56,934 bases of DNA from Micromonospora arida. GTDB lineage: Bacteria > Actinomycetota > Actinomycetes > Mycobacteriales > Micromonosporaceae. The notes beneath the pieces are model-generated. The model was not told the origin of the DNA and ran no database searches. It saw only the letters and a list, made by a program, of their open reading frames with translations. The stretch lies in assembly GCF_003857035.1 (NCBI RefSeq), contig NZ_QGSY01000173.1, positions 1-56,934 on the forward strand. The letters run 5' to 3'. Positions 19,089-27,621 of this stretch are shown piece after piece (position 1 is the stretch's first letter; every line of letters starts with the position of its first letter). A program made the position numbers and the translations under genes.

Positions 19089-20141
19089 ATGGCACATACC
19101 ACCACCAGCCGGCGGACGCGAGGACGACTCCTGCGCGCGCAGGCGATCCTGGCCGCGGCTGCGGCGACCGCCCTGCTCAGTGCCTGCGGCGGGGTCGAGG
19201 TCCGTGACGGCGGCGACGGCGCGACCAAGGACGCGAGCGGCCCGTTGAAGCTTGCCGTGGTACCCAAGGCGGTCGGGGCCGACTACTGGAACACGGTCAA
19301 GGCGGGCGCCGAGTGCGCCGCGCAGCGCGCCGGGGACGTCACCGTCCAGTGGGACGGGGTGACCACCGAGACCGACGTCGAGGGCCAGGTCAACCTGATC
19401 CAGAATTTCGTCACCAAGAAGGTCGACGGCATCGTCTACGCGGCGACCGACTCCAGCGCGCTGGCACCGGCGACCGACAAGGCGCTCAGCGCCGACATCC
19501 CGGTCGCCATGATCGACTCTGGCACCAGCCCGCAGCCGTCGAACGTGCCCCTCTTCGCCACCGACAACCGCGCGTCGGCGACCGAGGCGGCGAAGCTGCT
19601 CGCCACCGAGCTCGGCCCCGGCAACCACGAGGTGGCGCTCGTCGAGTTCCAACCCGGATCGCAGACCAACACCGAGCGGGTCGACGGCTTCAAGGCCGGC
19701 CTCGCCCAGTACCCCAACCTGAAGCTGGTCGGCCAGCAGCCGAGCCGCAGTGACGTCAACGAGGCCCGACGGGTCACCGAGAACATCCTCACCGCCAACC
19801 CCAAGCTCGCCGGCGTCTTCGCGGCCAACGAGCCGAGCGTGCTCGGTGCCGCGCAGGCCATCCAGGCGGCCGGCAAGTCCGGCAAGGTGGTCATCATCGG
19901 CTGGGACGCGGCCCCGGACGAGATCGCCGGGGTGCGCAGCGGCCAGATCTCGGCGCTGGTCGTGCAGAACCCGTTCAAGATGGGCTACTTCGGCGTAGAC
20001 AAGATGGTCAAGCACCTTCGGGACAAGGCGCCGCTGGCGTCGGCAGACACCGGCGTCACGTTCGTCACCAAGGAGAACATCGACTCGGCGGAGATCAAGG
20101 CGGTGCTCGAGCCCAGCTGCGCCAACCCGCCGGTGCAGTGA
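19089..20141 (+). CDS. Sugar ABC transporter substrate-binding lipoprotein
   Basis: This is a 350-residue periplasmic-binding-protein of the RbsB type. A signal peptide ends in the lipobox LLSAC, with Cys as the lipidated residue. The mature part shows family features such as GVTTETDVEGQVNLIQNFV, VDGIVYAATDSSAL, VPLFATDNRASATEAAK and VVIIGWDAAPDEIAG. The ATG has GAGGAAGGA upstream. The stop TGA shares a base with the ATG of the ATPase gene. It should deliver the sugar to the RbsC-like permease. Confidence 0.93.
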   Translation: MAHTTTSRRTRGRLLRAQAILAAAAATALLSACGGVEVRDGGDGATKDASGPLKLAVVPKAVGADYWNTVKAGAECAAQRAGDVTVQWDGVTTETDVEGQVNLIQNFVTKKVDGIVYAATDSSALAPATDKALSADIPVAMIDSGTSPQPSNVPLFATDNRASATEAAKLLATELGPGNHEVALVEFQPGSQTNTERVDGFKAGLAQYPNLKLVGQQPSRSDVNEARRVTENILTANPKLAGVFAANEPSVLGAAQAIQAAGKSGKVVIIGWDAAPDEIAGVRSGQISALVVQNPFKMGYFGVDKMVKHLRDKAPLASADTGVTFVTKENIDSAEIKAVLEPSCANPPVQ

Positions 20142-20959
20142 TGGGCGCGATCCCCACTGCCATCGCGGACAGCGATCAGCAACCCACCGACGCGGAACCG
20201 CCGGTCCTCGAAGCCCGCGGCATCGTCAAGCGGTTCGGGCACGTCGAGGCGTTGCGTGGCGCCGACTTCACGGTCCGCCGAGGTGAGGTCGTCGCGCTGA
20301 TCGGTGACAACGGCGCCGGCAAGAGCACCCTGATCAAGACCCTGTCCGGTGTGCACCCGCCGGACGAGGGCGAGATCCGGGTGGGCGGCCGTCCGGTCCA
20401 GTTCTCCACTCCGGTCGATGCCCGGAGGGCGGGGGTGGAGACGGTCTACCAGGACCTCGCCGTCGCCGACGACCTCAGCGTGGCCGCCAACCTGTACCTC
20501 GGCCGGGAGATCCTCCGCTCCGGACCGCTCGGCCGGCTCGGGCTGTTGGACAAGCGCGCCATGCGCCAGGGCGCCGCCGCCGCCCTGGACGAACTCGGCG
20601 TACGGATCCCTCGGGTCACCACCCCGATCGTGATGCTCTCCGGTGGGCAGCGGCAGTGCGTGGCGGTGGCCCGGGCCATCATCTGGGCGACCAACGTGGT
20701 CATCCTCGACGAGCCCACCGCGGCCCTGGGCGTGGTCCAGACCGGGCGGGTGCTCGACGTCGTTCGGCGTGCCCGTGACGCGGGCATGTCGGTGGTGCTG
20801 GTGAGCCACAACATGCCTCAGGTGCTCGAGATCGCCGACCGGGTCGAGGTCTTGCGCCTCGGTCGGCGCGCTGCCCAACTCCGCGCCGACGAGGTCACCA
20901 CCGACGATCTGGTCGCGGCGATGACCGGCAGCACCAACGTGGATCGGGACGAGCGGTGA
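20141..20959 (+). CDS. Sugar ABC transporter ATP-binding protein, single domain
   Basis: This is a 272-residue ABC ATPase. Walker A is GDNGAGKST, the signature is LSGGQRQ, Walker B is VVILDEPTAALG and the switch His is in VLVSHN. RbsA-type importers usually have two fused ATPase halves; this one has a single half, so it presumably works as a homodimer, as in the FrcA-like subgroup. ATG at 20141 overlaps the preceding TGA; a GTG three bases upstream is an alternative. The stop overlaps the start of a decayed aldo/keto reductase gene. Confidence 0.92.
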   Translation: MGAIPTAIADSDQQPTDAEPPVLEARGIVKRFGHVEALRGADFTVRRGEVVALIGDNGAGKSTLIKTLSGVHPPDEGEIRVGGRPVQFSTPVDARRAGVETVYQDLAVADDLSVAANLYLGREILRSGPLGRLGLLDKRAMRQGAAAALDELGVRIPRVTTPIVMLSGGQRQCVAVARAIIWATNVVILDEPTAALGVVQTGRVLDVVRRARDAGMSVVLVSHNMPQVLEIADRVEVLRLGRRAAQLRADEVTTDDLVAAMTGSTNVDRDER

Positions 20960-21133
20960 CGGCTGTCGTCCAGCGGGGCGCCCGTGATCCCGCCCGTCCG
21001 GCGACCCGCAGCGGCGTCGGTCCGCCGCTGCGGGTGAGCCCCCAGGGCTTCGGCGCCCCCCCAGGGCGGCAATCTCTACCGGGCGATCTCGGACGAGCAG
21101 TTCGCCGGTGGCAGCATGTGGAGCCGACCGTGA
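20956..21133 (+). pseudogene. N-terminal remnant of an aldo/keto reductase
   Basis: A GTG overlapping the ATPase stop (GTGA) opens a frame reading VGPPLRVSPQGFGAPP. After the seven-C run near 21057-21063 the protein continues in another frame as GGNLYRAISDEQF and then stops. Joined, this matches the N-terminus of D-threo-aldose/L-fucose dehydrogenases of the aldo/keto reductase superfamily (usual form LRVTPLGFGGAPLGNLY...SDEQ). One extra C explains the frame change, and the remaining 250 or so codons are gone. The enzyme would have been the missing first oxidation step of the fucose pathway. Confidence 0.65.
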
Positions 21134-21150
21134 GACCCGCACATCGGCCG

Positions 21151-21873
21151 TCACGACCGGGCCGACTCGATGCCGGTGTCGGCGTCGTCGGGTAACCCCT
21201 GCAACGACTCCTCCACGCCGATCAGGTGGTTGGCCATCCGGGTGCGCGCCCGCTCCGGGTCGCGTGCCACGAGGGCCTTCAGGATCGCCACGTGTTCGTC
21301 ATGGGTGCGCAGGTCCGCACCCTCCTCGTGCAGACTCCGCCAGAGCCGGCCACGGATGGTGCGCCCGGCGAAGGCTTCGATCAGGCCGACGAGCACCGGA
21401 TTCTCGGCGTGCACCGCGATGATCCGGTGGAAGGCGATGTCGATCTCCATGATCCGCTCGTGGTCCGGCGGTGACTGGCCGATCAACCGGGCCGCCTCGT
21501 CGAGCAGGTCACCCGCCTGGGACAGGGCCTCGTCGGTGATCCTGGTCGCCGCCAGGCAGGCGGCCTCGCACTCCAGCAGACGGCGAACGGTGTGGATGTG
21601 CCGGGGATCGCCCTGGCCCTGGAAGTCCACCACGAAACCCATCGGGGCCAGCAGTTGTGGCGCGTCGAGGTTGGTGACGTAGGTGCCGTCGCCCTGGCGG
21701 ATGTTGACGATGCCAAGGATCGACAGGGCCGACATCCCCTCGCGCAGGGACCCCCGCGAGACACCGAGCTGCTCGGCGAGGTCCTTCTCGATGGGCAACC
21801 GGTCCCCGGGCCTGAACTGCCCTTCGAGGATCATCCGCTTGATGCCGTTGACCACTTCGTCAGTGCGAGACAT
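21151..21873 (-). CDS. GntR/FadR-family regulator (FCD domain)
   Basis: This is a 240-residue repressor. Residues 1-70 are a GntR winged helix (LPIEKDLAEQLGVSRGSLRE, then the wing IRQGDGTYV). Residues 95-220 are an all-helical FCD ligand domain with metal-site residues in DIAFHRII and THDEHVAIL plus MANHL. The ATG at 21873 has AGGGGG close upstream and starts 7 bases after the stop of the fuconate dehydratase gene, so the two are co-transcribed. It probably senses a sugar acid and controls the locus. Confidence 0.88.
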   Translation of the reverse strand: MSRTDEVVNGIKRMILEGQFRPGDRLPIEKDLAEQLGVSRGSLREGMSALSILGIVNIRQGDGTYVTNLDAPQLLAPMGFVVDFQGQGDPRHIHTVRRLLECEAACLAATRITDEALSQAGDLLDEAARLIGQSPPDHERIMEIDIAFHRIIAVHAENPVLVGLIEAFAGRTIRGRLWRSLHEEGADLRTHDEHVAILKALVARDPERARTRMANHLIGVEESLQGLPDDADTGIESARS

Positions 21874-21880
21874 GATCCCC

Positions 21881-23278
21881 CTAGCGGCCGGCGGGGGTGG
21901 CCTTCCCACCCGCGATCACGTACGCCGCCTCCGGAGATGACACGGTAGTCGGGTCTGTCGCCGCCCAGTAGTGGCCGTCAGGGAACCGGTAGAGCGCGAC
22001 CGACTCGGTACGCATCCGGGTGGAGTAGCCGGGCTGGCTGGGCAGGACGTATCCGCTGCCGGAACCGGTGTCCCGGATGATGCAGGGATCGGTGAAGTGT
22101 TCGTGCAGGTGGTCGACGAACTCGGTGACCCGGTTGGTGAGGTCCCCCGAGATCGCGACGTAGTCGAGCACCGACACGTGTTGGACCATCTCGCACAGCC
22201 CGACACCGCCGGCGTGCGGGCACACCGGGACGTCGAACTTCGCGGCGAGCAGCAGCACGGCGACGATCTCGTTGATGCTGGCCAGCCGGCCGGTGTCCAG
22301 CTGGCAGAAGTCGATGGCCTCGGCCTGGAACAGCTGCTTGAACATCACCCGGTTGTGGCAGTGTTCGCCGGTGGCGACGCCGATCGGAGCGACGGCGCGG
22401 CGGACGGCCGCGTGGCCCAGGATGTCGTCGGGGCTGGTCGGCTCCTCGATCCACAGTGGCTTGAACTGGGCGAGGGCGGTGACCCACTCGATGGCCTGAC
22501 CGACGTCCCACACCTGGTTGGCGTCGATCATCAGGTTGCGATCCGGTCCGAGGATCTCCCGCGCGATCGCACATCGGCGGATGTCGTCGTCGAGGTTGGC
22601 GCCCACCTTGAGCTTGACGTAGCCGTAGCCGGTGTCCACCGCCTCCTGACACAGGCGGCGCAGCTTGTCGTCGCCGTAGCCGAGCCAACCCGCCGAGGTG
22701 GTGTAGGCGGGGTAGCCGGTCCGGTCGAGCTCGGCGAGGCGGGCGGCCTTCGTGCCCTCCTTGGCCCGCAGGATGGCCAGTGCCTCGTCGCGGGTCAGCG
22801 CGTCGGACAGGTAGCGCAGGTCCGCGATGTCGACGAGTTGCTCGGGGGACATGTCGACGAGCAGCCGCCACACCGGCTTGTCGGCGAGCCGGGCGACCAG
22901 GTCCCACGACGCGTTCAGCACGGCCGCCAGGGACAGGTGGACGACACCCTTCTCCGGACCGAGCCAGCGCAGTTGCGAGTCGGAGGTGAGGAGGCGGTAG
23001 ACCGCGCCCATGTCCGCTGCCATCGTCGCCACGTCCAGGCCCACGAGAAGCTGTGCCTGGTGGACTGCTGCCGCCGCGACGATGTCGTTGCCTCGACCGA
23101 TGGTGAAGGTCAGGCCGTGCCCCGCGAGTGGCGCGCCGACGCCGTCGACGCCGTCGGTGTGCAGGACGACGTAGGCCGCCGAGTAGTCGCCGTCCTTGTT
23201 CATGGCGTCTGACCCGTCAGCGGTCAGGGAGGTGGGGAAGCGGACGTCTTCGACGGTGACGGCGGTGATCTGCGGCAT
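21881..23278 (-). CDS. L-fuconate dehydratase (enolase superfamily)
   Basis: This is a 465-residue enzyme of the mandelate racemase group. It has the N-terminal capping domain ([17 protein letters not shown] is characteristic of L-fuconate dehydratases), the KxK catalytic pair in YVKLKVG, metal ligands in [20 protein letters not shown] and ATGEHCHN, and [11 protein letters not shown] near the C-terminal side of the barrel. It converts L-fuconate to 2-keto-3-deoxy-L-fuconate. It leads a two-gene unit with the FadR-type regulator and faces away from the importer genes. The promoter at 23322-23351 is well formed. Confidence 0.9.
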   Translation of the reverse strand: MPQITAVTVEDVRFPTSLTADGSDAMNKDGDYSAAYVVLHTDGVDGVGAPLAGHGLTFTIGRGNDIVAAAAVHQAQLLVGLDVATMAADMGAVYRLLTSDSQLRWLGPEKGVVHLSLAAVLNASWDLVARLADKPVWRLLVDMSPEQLVDIADLRYLSDALTRDEALAILRAKEGTKAARLAELDRTGYPAYTTSAGWLGYGDDKLRRLCQEAVDTGYGYVKLKVGANLDDDIRRCAIAREILGPDRNLMIDANQVWDVGQAIEWVTALAQFKPLWIEEPTSPDDILGHAAVRRAVAPIGVATGEHCHNRVMFKQLFQAEAIDFCQLDTGRLASINEIVAVLLLAAKFDVPVCPHAGGVGLCEMVQHVSVLDYVAISGDLTNRVTEFVDHLHEHFTDPCIIRDTGSGSGYVLPSQPGYSTRMRTESVALYRFPDGHYWAATDPTTVSSPEAAYVIAGGKATPAGR

Positions 23279-23303
23279 GCGCTCCTCGCCCGGCTAGGCT
23301 AAA

Positions 23304-23351
23304 GATCAGATGATCACTGGGAGTATACGGAGGGCCGCTCCAGCACGTCAA
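23304..23351 (-). promoter_or_regulatory. Promoter and operator of the fuconate dehydratase operon
   Basis: On the minus strand, TTGACG (23346-23351), an 18-base spacer and TATACT (23322-23327) form a good promoter. GATCAGATGATC, with perfect 5-base arms, lies at 23304-23315, over the expected transcription start. That position suits repression, perhaps by the FadR-type regulator of the same operon. Confidence 0.6.
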
Positions 23352-23680
23352 CGATGTCGATCACTGCAGGCCCACAGACATATGATGTTTGCCTCGCCGG
23401 GCTGATCCGCCTTGCCGCCCATCATGCCGGTTGGCGGGTGAAGGTGACGGGAGTGGCGGTCCGTGGAGATTGGATGTTCCATCCCCTGCGGGGCATCGAC
23501 GACGACACATGAATGCGGCCTGCGCCACCATGGCCTGGATACATCGCATCTTTGTCGACTGTCGACACCCGGTGGAGAGCCCCCGTCTCGGTGCCTGGCG
23601 TCGGTCGGCATGGCATTTTCGGTCGGGGTGGTGACAGTGATCACCGAGTCGGCGCCGACACGCCCGACACCGACATGTGG
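23352..23680. other. Intergenic stretch without a convincing gene
   Basis: About 330 bases between the fuconate dehydratase promoter and the nrdA promoter. Several open frames exist on both strands but none has protein-like composition with a start site. It holds a TATGAT box (23381-23386, no -35) and GTCGACTGTCGAC at 23554-23566. Confidence 0.5.
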
Positions 23681-23683
23681 GGT

Positions 23684-23714
23684 GTGACAACGGCTGCGCC
23701 CCTATATATGGTGT
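23684..23714 (+). promoter_or_regulatory. nrdA promoter overlapped by an NrdR-like box
   Basis: GTGACA (23684-23689), 17 bases, TATGGT (23707-23712). The 16 bases 23699-23714 match the palindromic NrdR box ACACTATATATAGTGT at 13 positions and cover the -10 box. A weaker palindrome (ACACC...GGTGT, 23667-23685) sits about one NrdR-pair spacing upstream. Confidence 0.6.
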
Positions 23715-23727
23715 CGGGCGTAGCTGG

Positions 23728-23918
23728 TTCGGCCGCTCATCCGGGGCGGTCGAGGCAACAGGGAACCCGGTGGAAATCCGGGACTGTCCCGCAGCGGTGA
23801 GTGGGAACGACCGCCGTCAACAGCACTGGGCCACCAATCGGCCTGGGAAGCGACGGCCAGTAGGAGACCGGCGAGACCGGTCGTGCCCGCGAGTCCGAAG
23901 ACCTGCCAGCGCGCCGCG
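23728..23918 (+). promoter_or_regulatory. Cobalamin riboswitch upstream of nrdAB
   Basis: The leader carries the B12 aptamer landmarks in order: CAACAGGGAACCCGGTGGAA, ATCCGGGACTGTCCCGC, GCGGTGAGTGGGAACGACCG, and the B12 box region CGAGTCCGAAGACCTGCCAG. About 140 bases separate it from the GTG of nrdA. B12 repression of class Ia reductase genes, when a B12-dependent class II enzyme is also present, is known in Streptomyces; the same logic is likely here. Confidence 0.92.
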
Positions 23919-24060
23919 TACCCGCACCCGGGTGGGCGGCGGTCCGAGGCCGCGTGGGACGGCTGACGCCACCTGACCCCATGCCGGACTGGCGTGGCGT
24001 CCGTCGGTGTCTGTCTCCTCGCGTCCGGGCCACCAGGTCTCGAACTCCGAGGAGCGAGTG

Positions 24061-26436
24061 GTGACAGTCACCGAGGTAGTCCCGGCCAGCGGCGACGCGG
24101 CAGTGCGGCGGACGCCGATGCAGGTCCGCAAGCGCGACGGCGGCACCGAACCCGTGGACGTGAACAAGATCGTCCGTGCGGTCGAGCGGTGGGCCGACGA
24201 CCTGACCGACGTCGACCCGATGCGGGTGGCCACCCGCACGATCAGCGGCCTCTACGACGGCGCGACCACTGCCGAACTGGACCGGCTGTCCATCCAGACC
24301 GCCGCCGAGATGATCGGTGAGGAGCCGCAGTACTCGCGCCTCGCCGCGCGACTGCTGGCCGGCTACGTCGACAAGGAGGTGCGTCGCCAGGGCATCACCT
24401 CGTTCAGCGCGGCGATCCGGGTCGGCCACGCCGAGGGCCTGATCGGTGACGACACCGCCGCGTTCGTCGCCGCACACGCCGCGACCCTCGACCACGCCAT
24501 CGACCCGGACGGCGACCGCCGGTTCGAGTACTTCGGCCTGCGCACGGTGTACGACCGCTACCTGCTGCGCCACCCCACCAGCCGGCTGGTGCTGGAGACC
24601 CCGCAGTACTGGCTGCTGCGGGTGGCCTGCGGCCTGTCCCGGACGGCCGACGAGGCGGTCGGCTTCTACCGGCTGATGTCCAGCCTGGCCTACCTGCCCA
24701 GCTCGCCGACCTTGTTCAACTCCGGGACCCGGCACACCCAGATGTCCTCCTGCTACCTGGTCGACTCCCCGCTCGACGAGCTGGACTCGATCTACCAGCG
24801 GTACGCCCAGGTCGCCAACCTGTCCAAGTTCGCCGGTGGCATCGGCATCGCGTACTCCCGGGTCCGCTCCCGGGGAGCGCTGATCCGGGGCACCAACGGG
24901 CAGTCCAACGGGATCGTGCCGTGGCTGCGCACCCTGGACGCGAGCGTCGCCGCGGTGAACCAGGGTGGCCGGCGCAAGGGCGCGGCCTGCGTCTATCTGG
25001 AGCCGTGGCACCCGGACATCGAGGAGTTCCTGCAACTGCGGGACAACACCGGCGAGGACGCCCGACGTACCCACAACCTCAACCTGGCCAACTGGGTGCC
25101 GGACGAGTTCATGCGCCGGGTCGAGGCCGACGAGCTGTGGTCGCTGTTCGACCCGCACGAGGTGCCCGAGCTGCCCGACCTGTGGGGGGAGCGGTTCGAC
25201 GCCGCGTACCGGGAGGCCGAGGCGCAGGGGCGCTACGTGCGGCAGGTCCCGGCACGGGAGCTGTACGGGAAGATGATGCGGACCCTCGCCCAGACCGGCA
25301 ACGGCTGGATGACCTTCAAGGACGCCGCCAACCGGCTCTGCAACCAGACCGCCGAGCCGGGCAACGTGGTGCACCTGTCGAACCTCTGCACCGAGATCGT
25401 CGAGGTGTCCAGTGACACCGAGACCGCCGTGTGCAACCTCGGCTCGGTGAACCTCGCCGCCCACCTCACCGACGGCGGCATCGACTGGGAGCGGCTGCGC
25501 GCCACGGTGCGGACCGCGGTGACCTTCCTCGACCGGGTCATCGACATCAACTACTACCCGACCGCGCAGGCGGCGGCGAGCAACCCCCGCTGGCGGCCGG
25601 TCGGACTCGGGCTGATGGGCCTCCAGGACGTCTTCTTCGCGCTGCGGCTGCCGTTCGACTCGCCGGCCGCGCGGGAACTGTCCACCCTGATCAGCGAGGA
25701 GCTGTACCTGACCGCGCTGGAGACCTCCGCCGACCTGGCGCGCGACTTCGGCGCGCATCCGGCGTACCCGCAGACCCGGGCCGCGCGGGGCCAGCTCCAG
25801 CCCGACCTGTGGGGTGTCGAGGGTACGCAGACCGCGCGGTGGGCCGCGCTGCGTGAGCGGGTCGAGGCGTACGGGCTGCGCAACTCGCTGCTCGTGGCGG
25901 TCGCGCCGACCGCGACCATCGCCTCGATCGCCGGGTGCTACGAGTGCATCGAGCCGCAGGTGTCCAACCTGTTCAAGCGCGAGACCCTGTCGGGGGAGTT
26001 CCTCCAGGTCAACACCGCTCTGGTGCGCGAGCTGAAGGCCCGCGGTCTGTGGACCGAGCGGATCCGTTCGGCGATCAAGCGGGCGGAGGGGTCGGTGCAG
26101 GACATCGCCGAGCTGCCGGCCGGCGTACGGGAGCTGTTCCGCACCGCGTGGGAGCTGCCGCAGCGGGCGCTGATCGACCTGGCCGCCGCCCGCGCCCCGT
26201 TCATCGACCAGTCCCAGTCGCTGAACCTGTTCCTGGCCGCGCCGACCATCGGCAAACTCTCCTCGATGTACCTGTACGCCTGGAAGGCCGGGCTGAAGAC
26301 CACCTACTACCTGCGCTCGCGCCCAGCGACGCGGATCCAGCAGGCCACCGTCAGCGCTGTCGCACCCGTCGTCGTCGACGCGGAGGCGCTGGCCTGCTCG
26401 CTGGAGAACCCCGAGTCGTGCGAGGCCTGCCAGTGA
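24061..26436 (+). CDS. nrdA: Class Ia ribonucleotide reductase, large subunit
   Basis: This is a 791-residue alpha subunit. Residues 20-105 form an ATP-cone allosteric domain (MQVRKRDGGTEPVDVNKIVR). The catalytic barrel carries the first redox Cys in MSSCYLVD, the N-x-C-x-E radical triad in SNLCTEI, its partner Cys in AVCNLGSVN, and the paired Tyr of the radical path in KTTYYLRSRP. The C-terminal ESCEACQ provides the CxxC swinging arm for thioredoxin-like reductants. GTG at 24061 follows GGAG by six bases. It is controlled by an NrdR-like box and a cobalamin riboswitch, and overlaps nrdB by GTGA. Confidence 0.95.
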   Translation: MTVTEVVPASGDAAVRRTPMQVRKRDGGTEPVDVNKIVRAVERWADDLTDVDPMRVATRTISGLYDGATTAELDRLSIQTAAEMIGEEPQYSRLAARLLAGYVDKEVRRQGITSFSAAIRVGHAEGLIGDDTAAFVAAHAATLDHAIDPDGDRRFEYFGLRTVYDRYLLRHPTSRLVLETPQYWLLRVACGLSRTADEAVGFYRLMSSLAYLPSSPTLFNSGTRHTQMSSCYLVDSPLDELDSIYQRYAQVANLSKFAGGIGIAYSRVRSRGALIRGTNGQSNGIVPWLRTLDASVAAVNQGGRRKGAACVYLEPWHPDIEEFLQLRDNTGEDARRTHNLNLANWVPDEFMRRVEADELWSLFDPHEVPELPDLWGERFDAAYREAEAQGRYVRQVPARELYGKMMRTLAQTGNGWMTFKDAANRLCNQTAEPGNVVHLSNLCTEIVEVSSDTETAVCNLGSVNLAAHLTDGGIDWERLRATVRTAVTFLDRVIDINYYPTAQAAASNPRWRPVGLGLMGLQDVFFALRLPFDSPAARELSTLISEELYLTALETSADLARDFGAHPAYPQTRAARGQLQPDLWGVEGTQTARWAALRERVEAYGLRNSLLVAVAPTATIASIAGCYECIEPQVSNLFKRETLSGEFLQVNTALVRELKARGLWTERIRSAIKRAEGSVQDIAELPAGVRELFRTAWELPQRALIDLAAARAPFIDQSQSLNLFLAAPTIGKLSSMYLYAWKAGLKTTYYLRSRPATRIQQATVSAVAPVVVDAEALACSLENPESCEACQ

Positions 26437-27482
26437 CCCCCGCCGACACCACCGACGCCAGCACCACCGACACGAGGACCACGCACATGCTGCTCGACCC
26501 CGGGATGGACCTGACTCTCCGCCCGATGCGCTACCCGCACTTCTTCGACCGGTTCCGCGACGCGATCCGCAACACCTGGACGGTCGAGGAGGTCGACCTG
26601 CACGCCGACCTCGCCGACCTGGACAAGCTGTCGCCGGCCGAACGGCACCTGGTCAGCCGCCTGGTGGCGTTCTTCGCCACCGGTGACACGATCGTCGCCA
26701 ACAACCTGGTGCTCAACCTCTACCAGCACGTCAACAGCCCGGAGGGTCGCCTCTACCTGTCCCGCCAGCTGTTCGAGGAGGCCGTGCACGTCCAGTTCTA
26801 TCTCAACCTGCTCGACACGTACGTGCCCGACGAGACGGAGCGCTTCGAGGCCTTCGCGGCCATCGAGAACATCCCCTCGATCCGTCGTAAGGCCGAGTTC
26901 TGCTTCCGGTGGATCGACTCTCTCAACGACCTGCGGGAGCTGCGGTCCCGCGAGGACCGGCGCACGTTCCTGCTCAACCTGATCTGCTTCGCCGCCTGCA
27001 TCGAGGGTTTGTTCTTCTACGGCGCGTTCGCGTACGTCTACTTCCTGCGCTCGCGCGGCCTGCTGCACGGCCTCGCCTCGGGCACCAACTGGGTGTTCCG
27101 CGACGAGTCCATGCACATGGCGTTCGCGTTCGACGTCGTCGACACCGTCCGCGCCGAGGAGCCGGACCTGTTCGACGACGACCTCGCCGACAAGGTCCGC
27201 CGGATGCTCACCGAGGCGGTCGAGTGTGAGGTGCAGTTCGCCGAGGACCTGGTGGGCCATGGTGTACCCGGTCTGACGTTGGCCGACATGCGGGAGTACC
27301 TCCAGCACGTCGCCGACCGCCGCCTCGCCCAACTCGGCATCGCGCCGCACTACGGGTCGAGCAACCCGTTCGGCTTCATGGAGTTGCAGGACGTCCAGGA
27401 ACTGTCCAACTTCTTCGAGCGGCGGGTGTCGGCGTACCAGGTCGGGGTGACCGGCACGGTCGCCTTCGACGACGACTTCTAG
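26433..27482 (+). CDS. nrdB: Class Ia ribonucleotide reductase, small subunit
   Basis: This is a 349-residue ferritin-fold beta subunit. Diiron ligands are visible as Asp in FATGDTIVANN, ExxH in FEEAVHVQFY, Glu in ACIEGLFF and ExxH in FRDESMHMAF. The Tyr four residues after the first His (VHVQFY) is at the position of the radical tyrosine. The GTG start overlaps the nrdA stop; ATG at 26487 is an alternative. No nrdS-like activator gene follows, unlike the Streptomyces nrdABS operon. Confidence 0.94.
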   Translation: MTPADTTDASTTDTRTTHMLLDPGMDLTLRPMRYPHFFDRFRDAIRNTWTVEEVDLHADLADLDKLSPAERHLVSRLVAFFATGDTIVANNLVLNLYQHVNSPEGRLYLSRQLFEEAVHVQFYLNLLDTYVPDETERFEAFAAIENIPSIRRKAEFCFRWIDSLNDLRELRSREDRRTFLLNLICFAACIEGLFFYGAFAYVYFLRSRGLLHGLASGTNWVFRDESMHMAFAFDVVDTVRAEEPDLFDDDLADKVRRMLTEAVECEVQFAEDLVGHGVPGLTLADMREYLQHVADRRLAQLGIAPHYGSSNPFGFMELQDVQELSNFFERRVSAYQVGVTGTVAFDDDF

Positions 27483-27524
27483 CGGGCGGCCGCGGCCGAC
27501 GCGTTGCAACACCCCGTCCGCGCC

Positions 27525-27592
27525 GATCTTGCAGCTTCGGTCGCCGATATGCGCGCAATTTTCCTTTATGTCGCGACAGGAAGTGCAAGATC
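27525..27592. repeat. Palindromic intergenic repeat after nrdB
   Basis: GATCTTGCAGCTTC (27525-27538) is nearly the complement of GAAGTGCAAGATC (27580-27592), one base differing by insertion. The roughly 40-base loop is AT-rich (CAATTTTCCTTTATG) and also holds TCGCGACA-type words. The form suggests a REP-like or MITE-like element, possibly also ending the nrdAB transcript. Other copies would have to be sought outside this window. Confidence 0.5.
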
Positions 27593-27621
27593 GCGGGGAA
27601 GGGTCGTTCCAGTCTCGTCGA

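Noticed and set aside
23361..23690. 109-codon minus-strand ORF with many Cys and His
   Set aside because: No start site, no recognisable fold, and it covers the nrdA promoter region; composition looks random.
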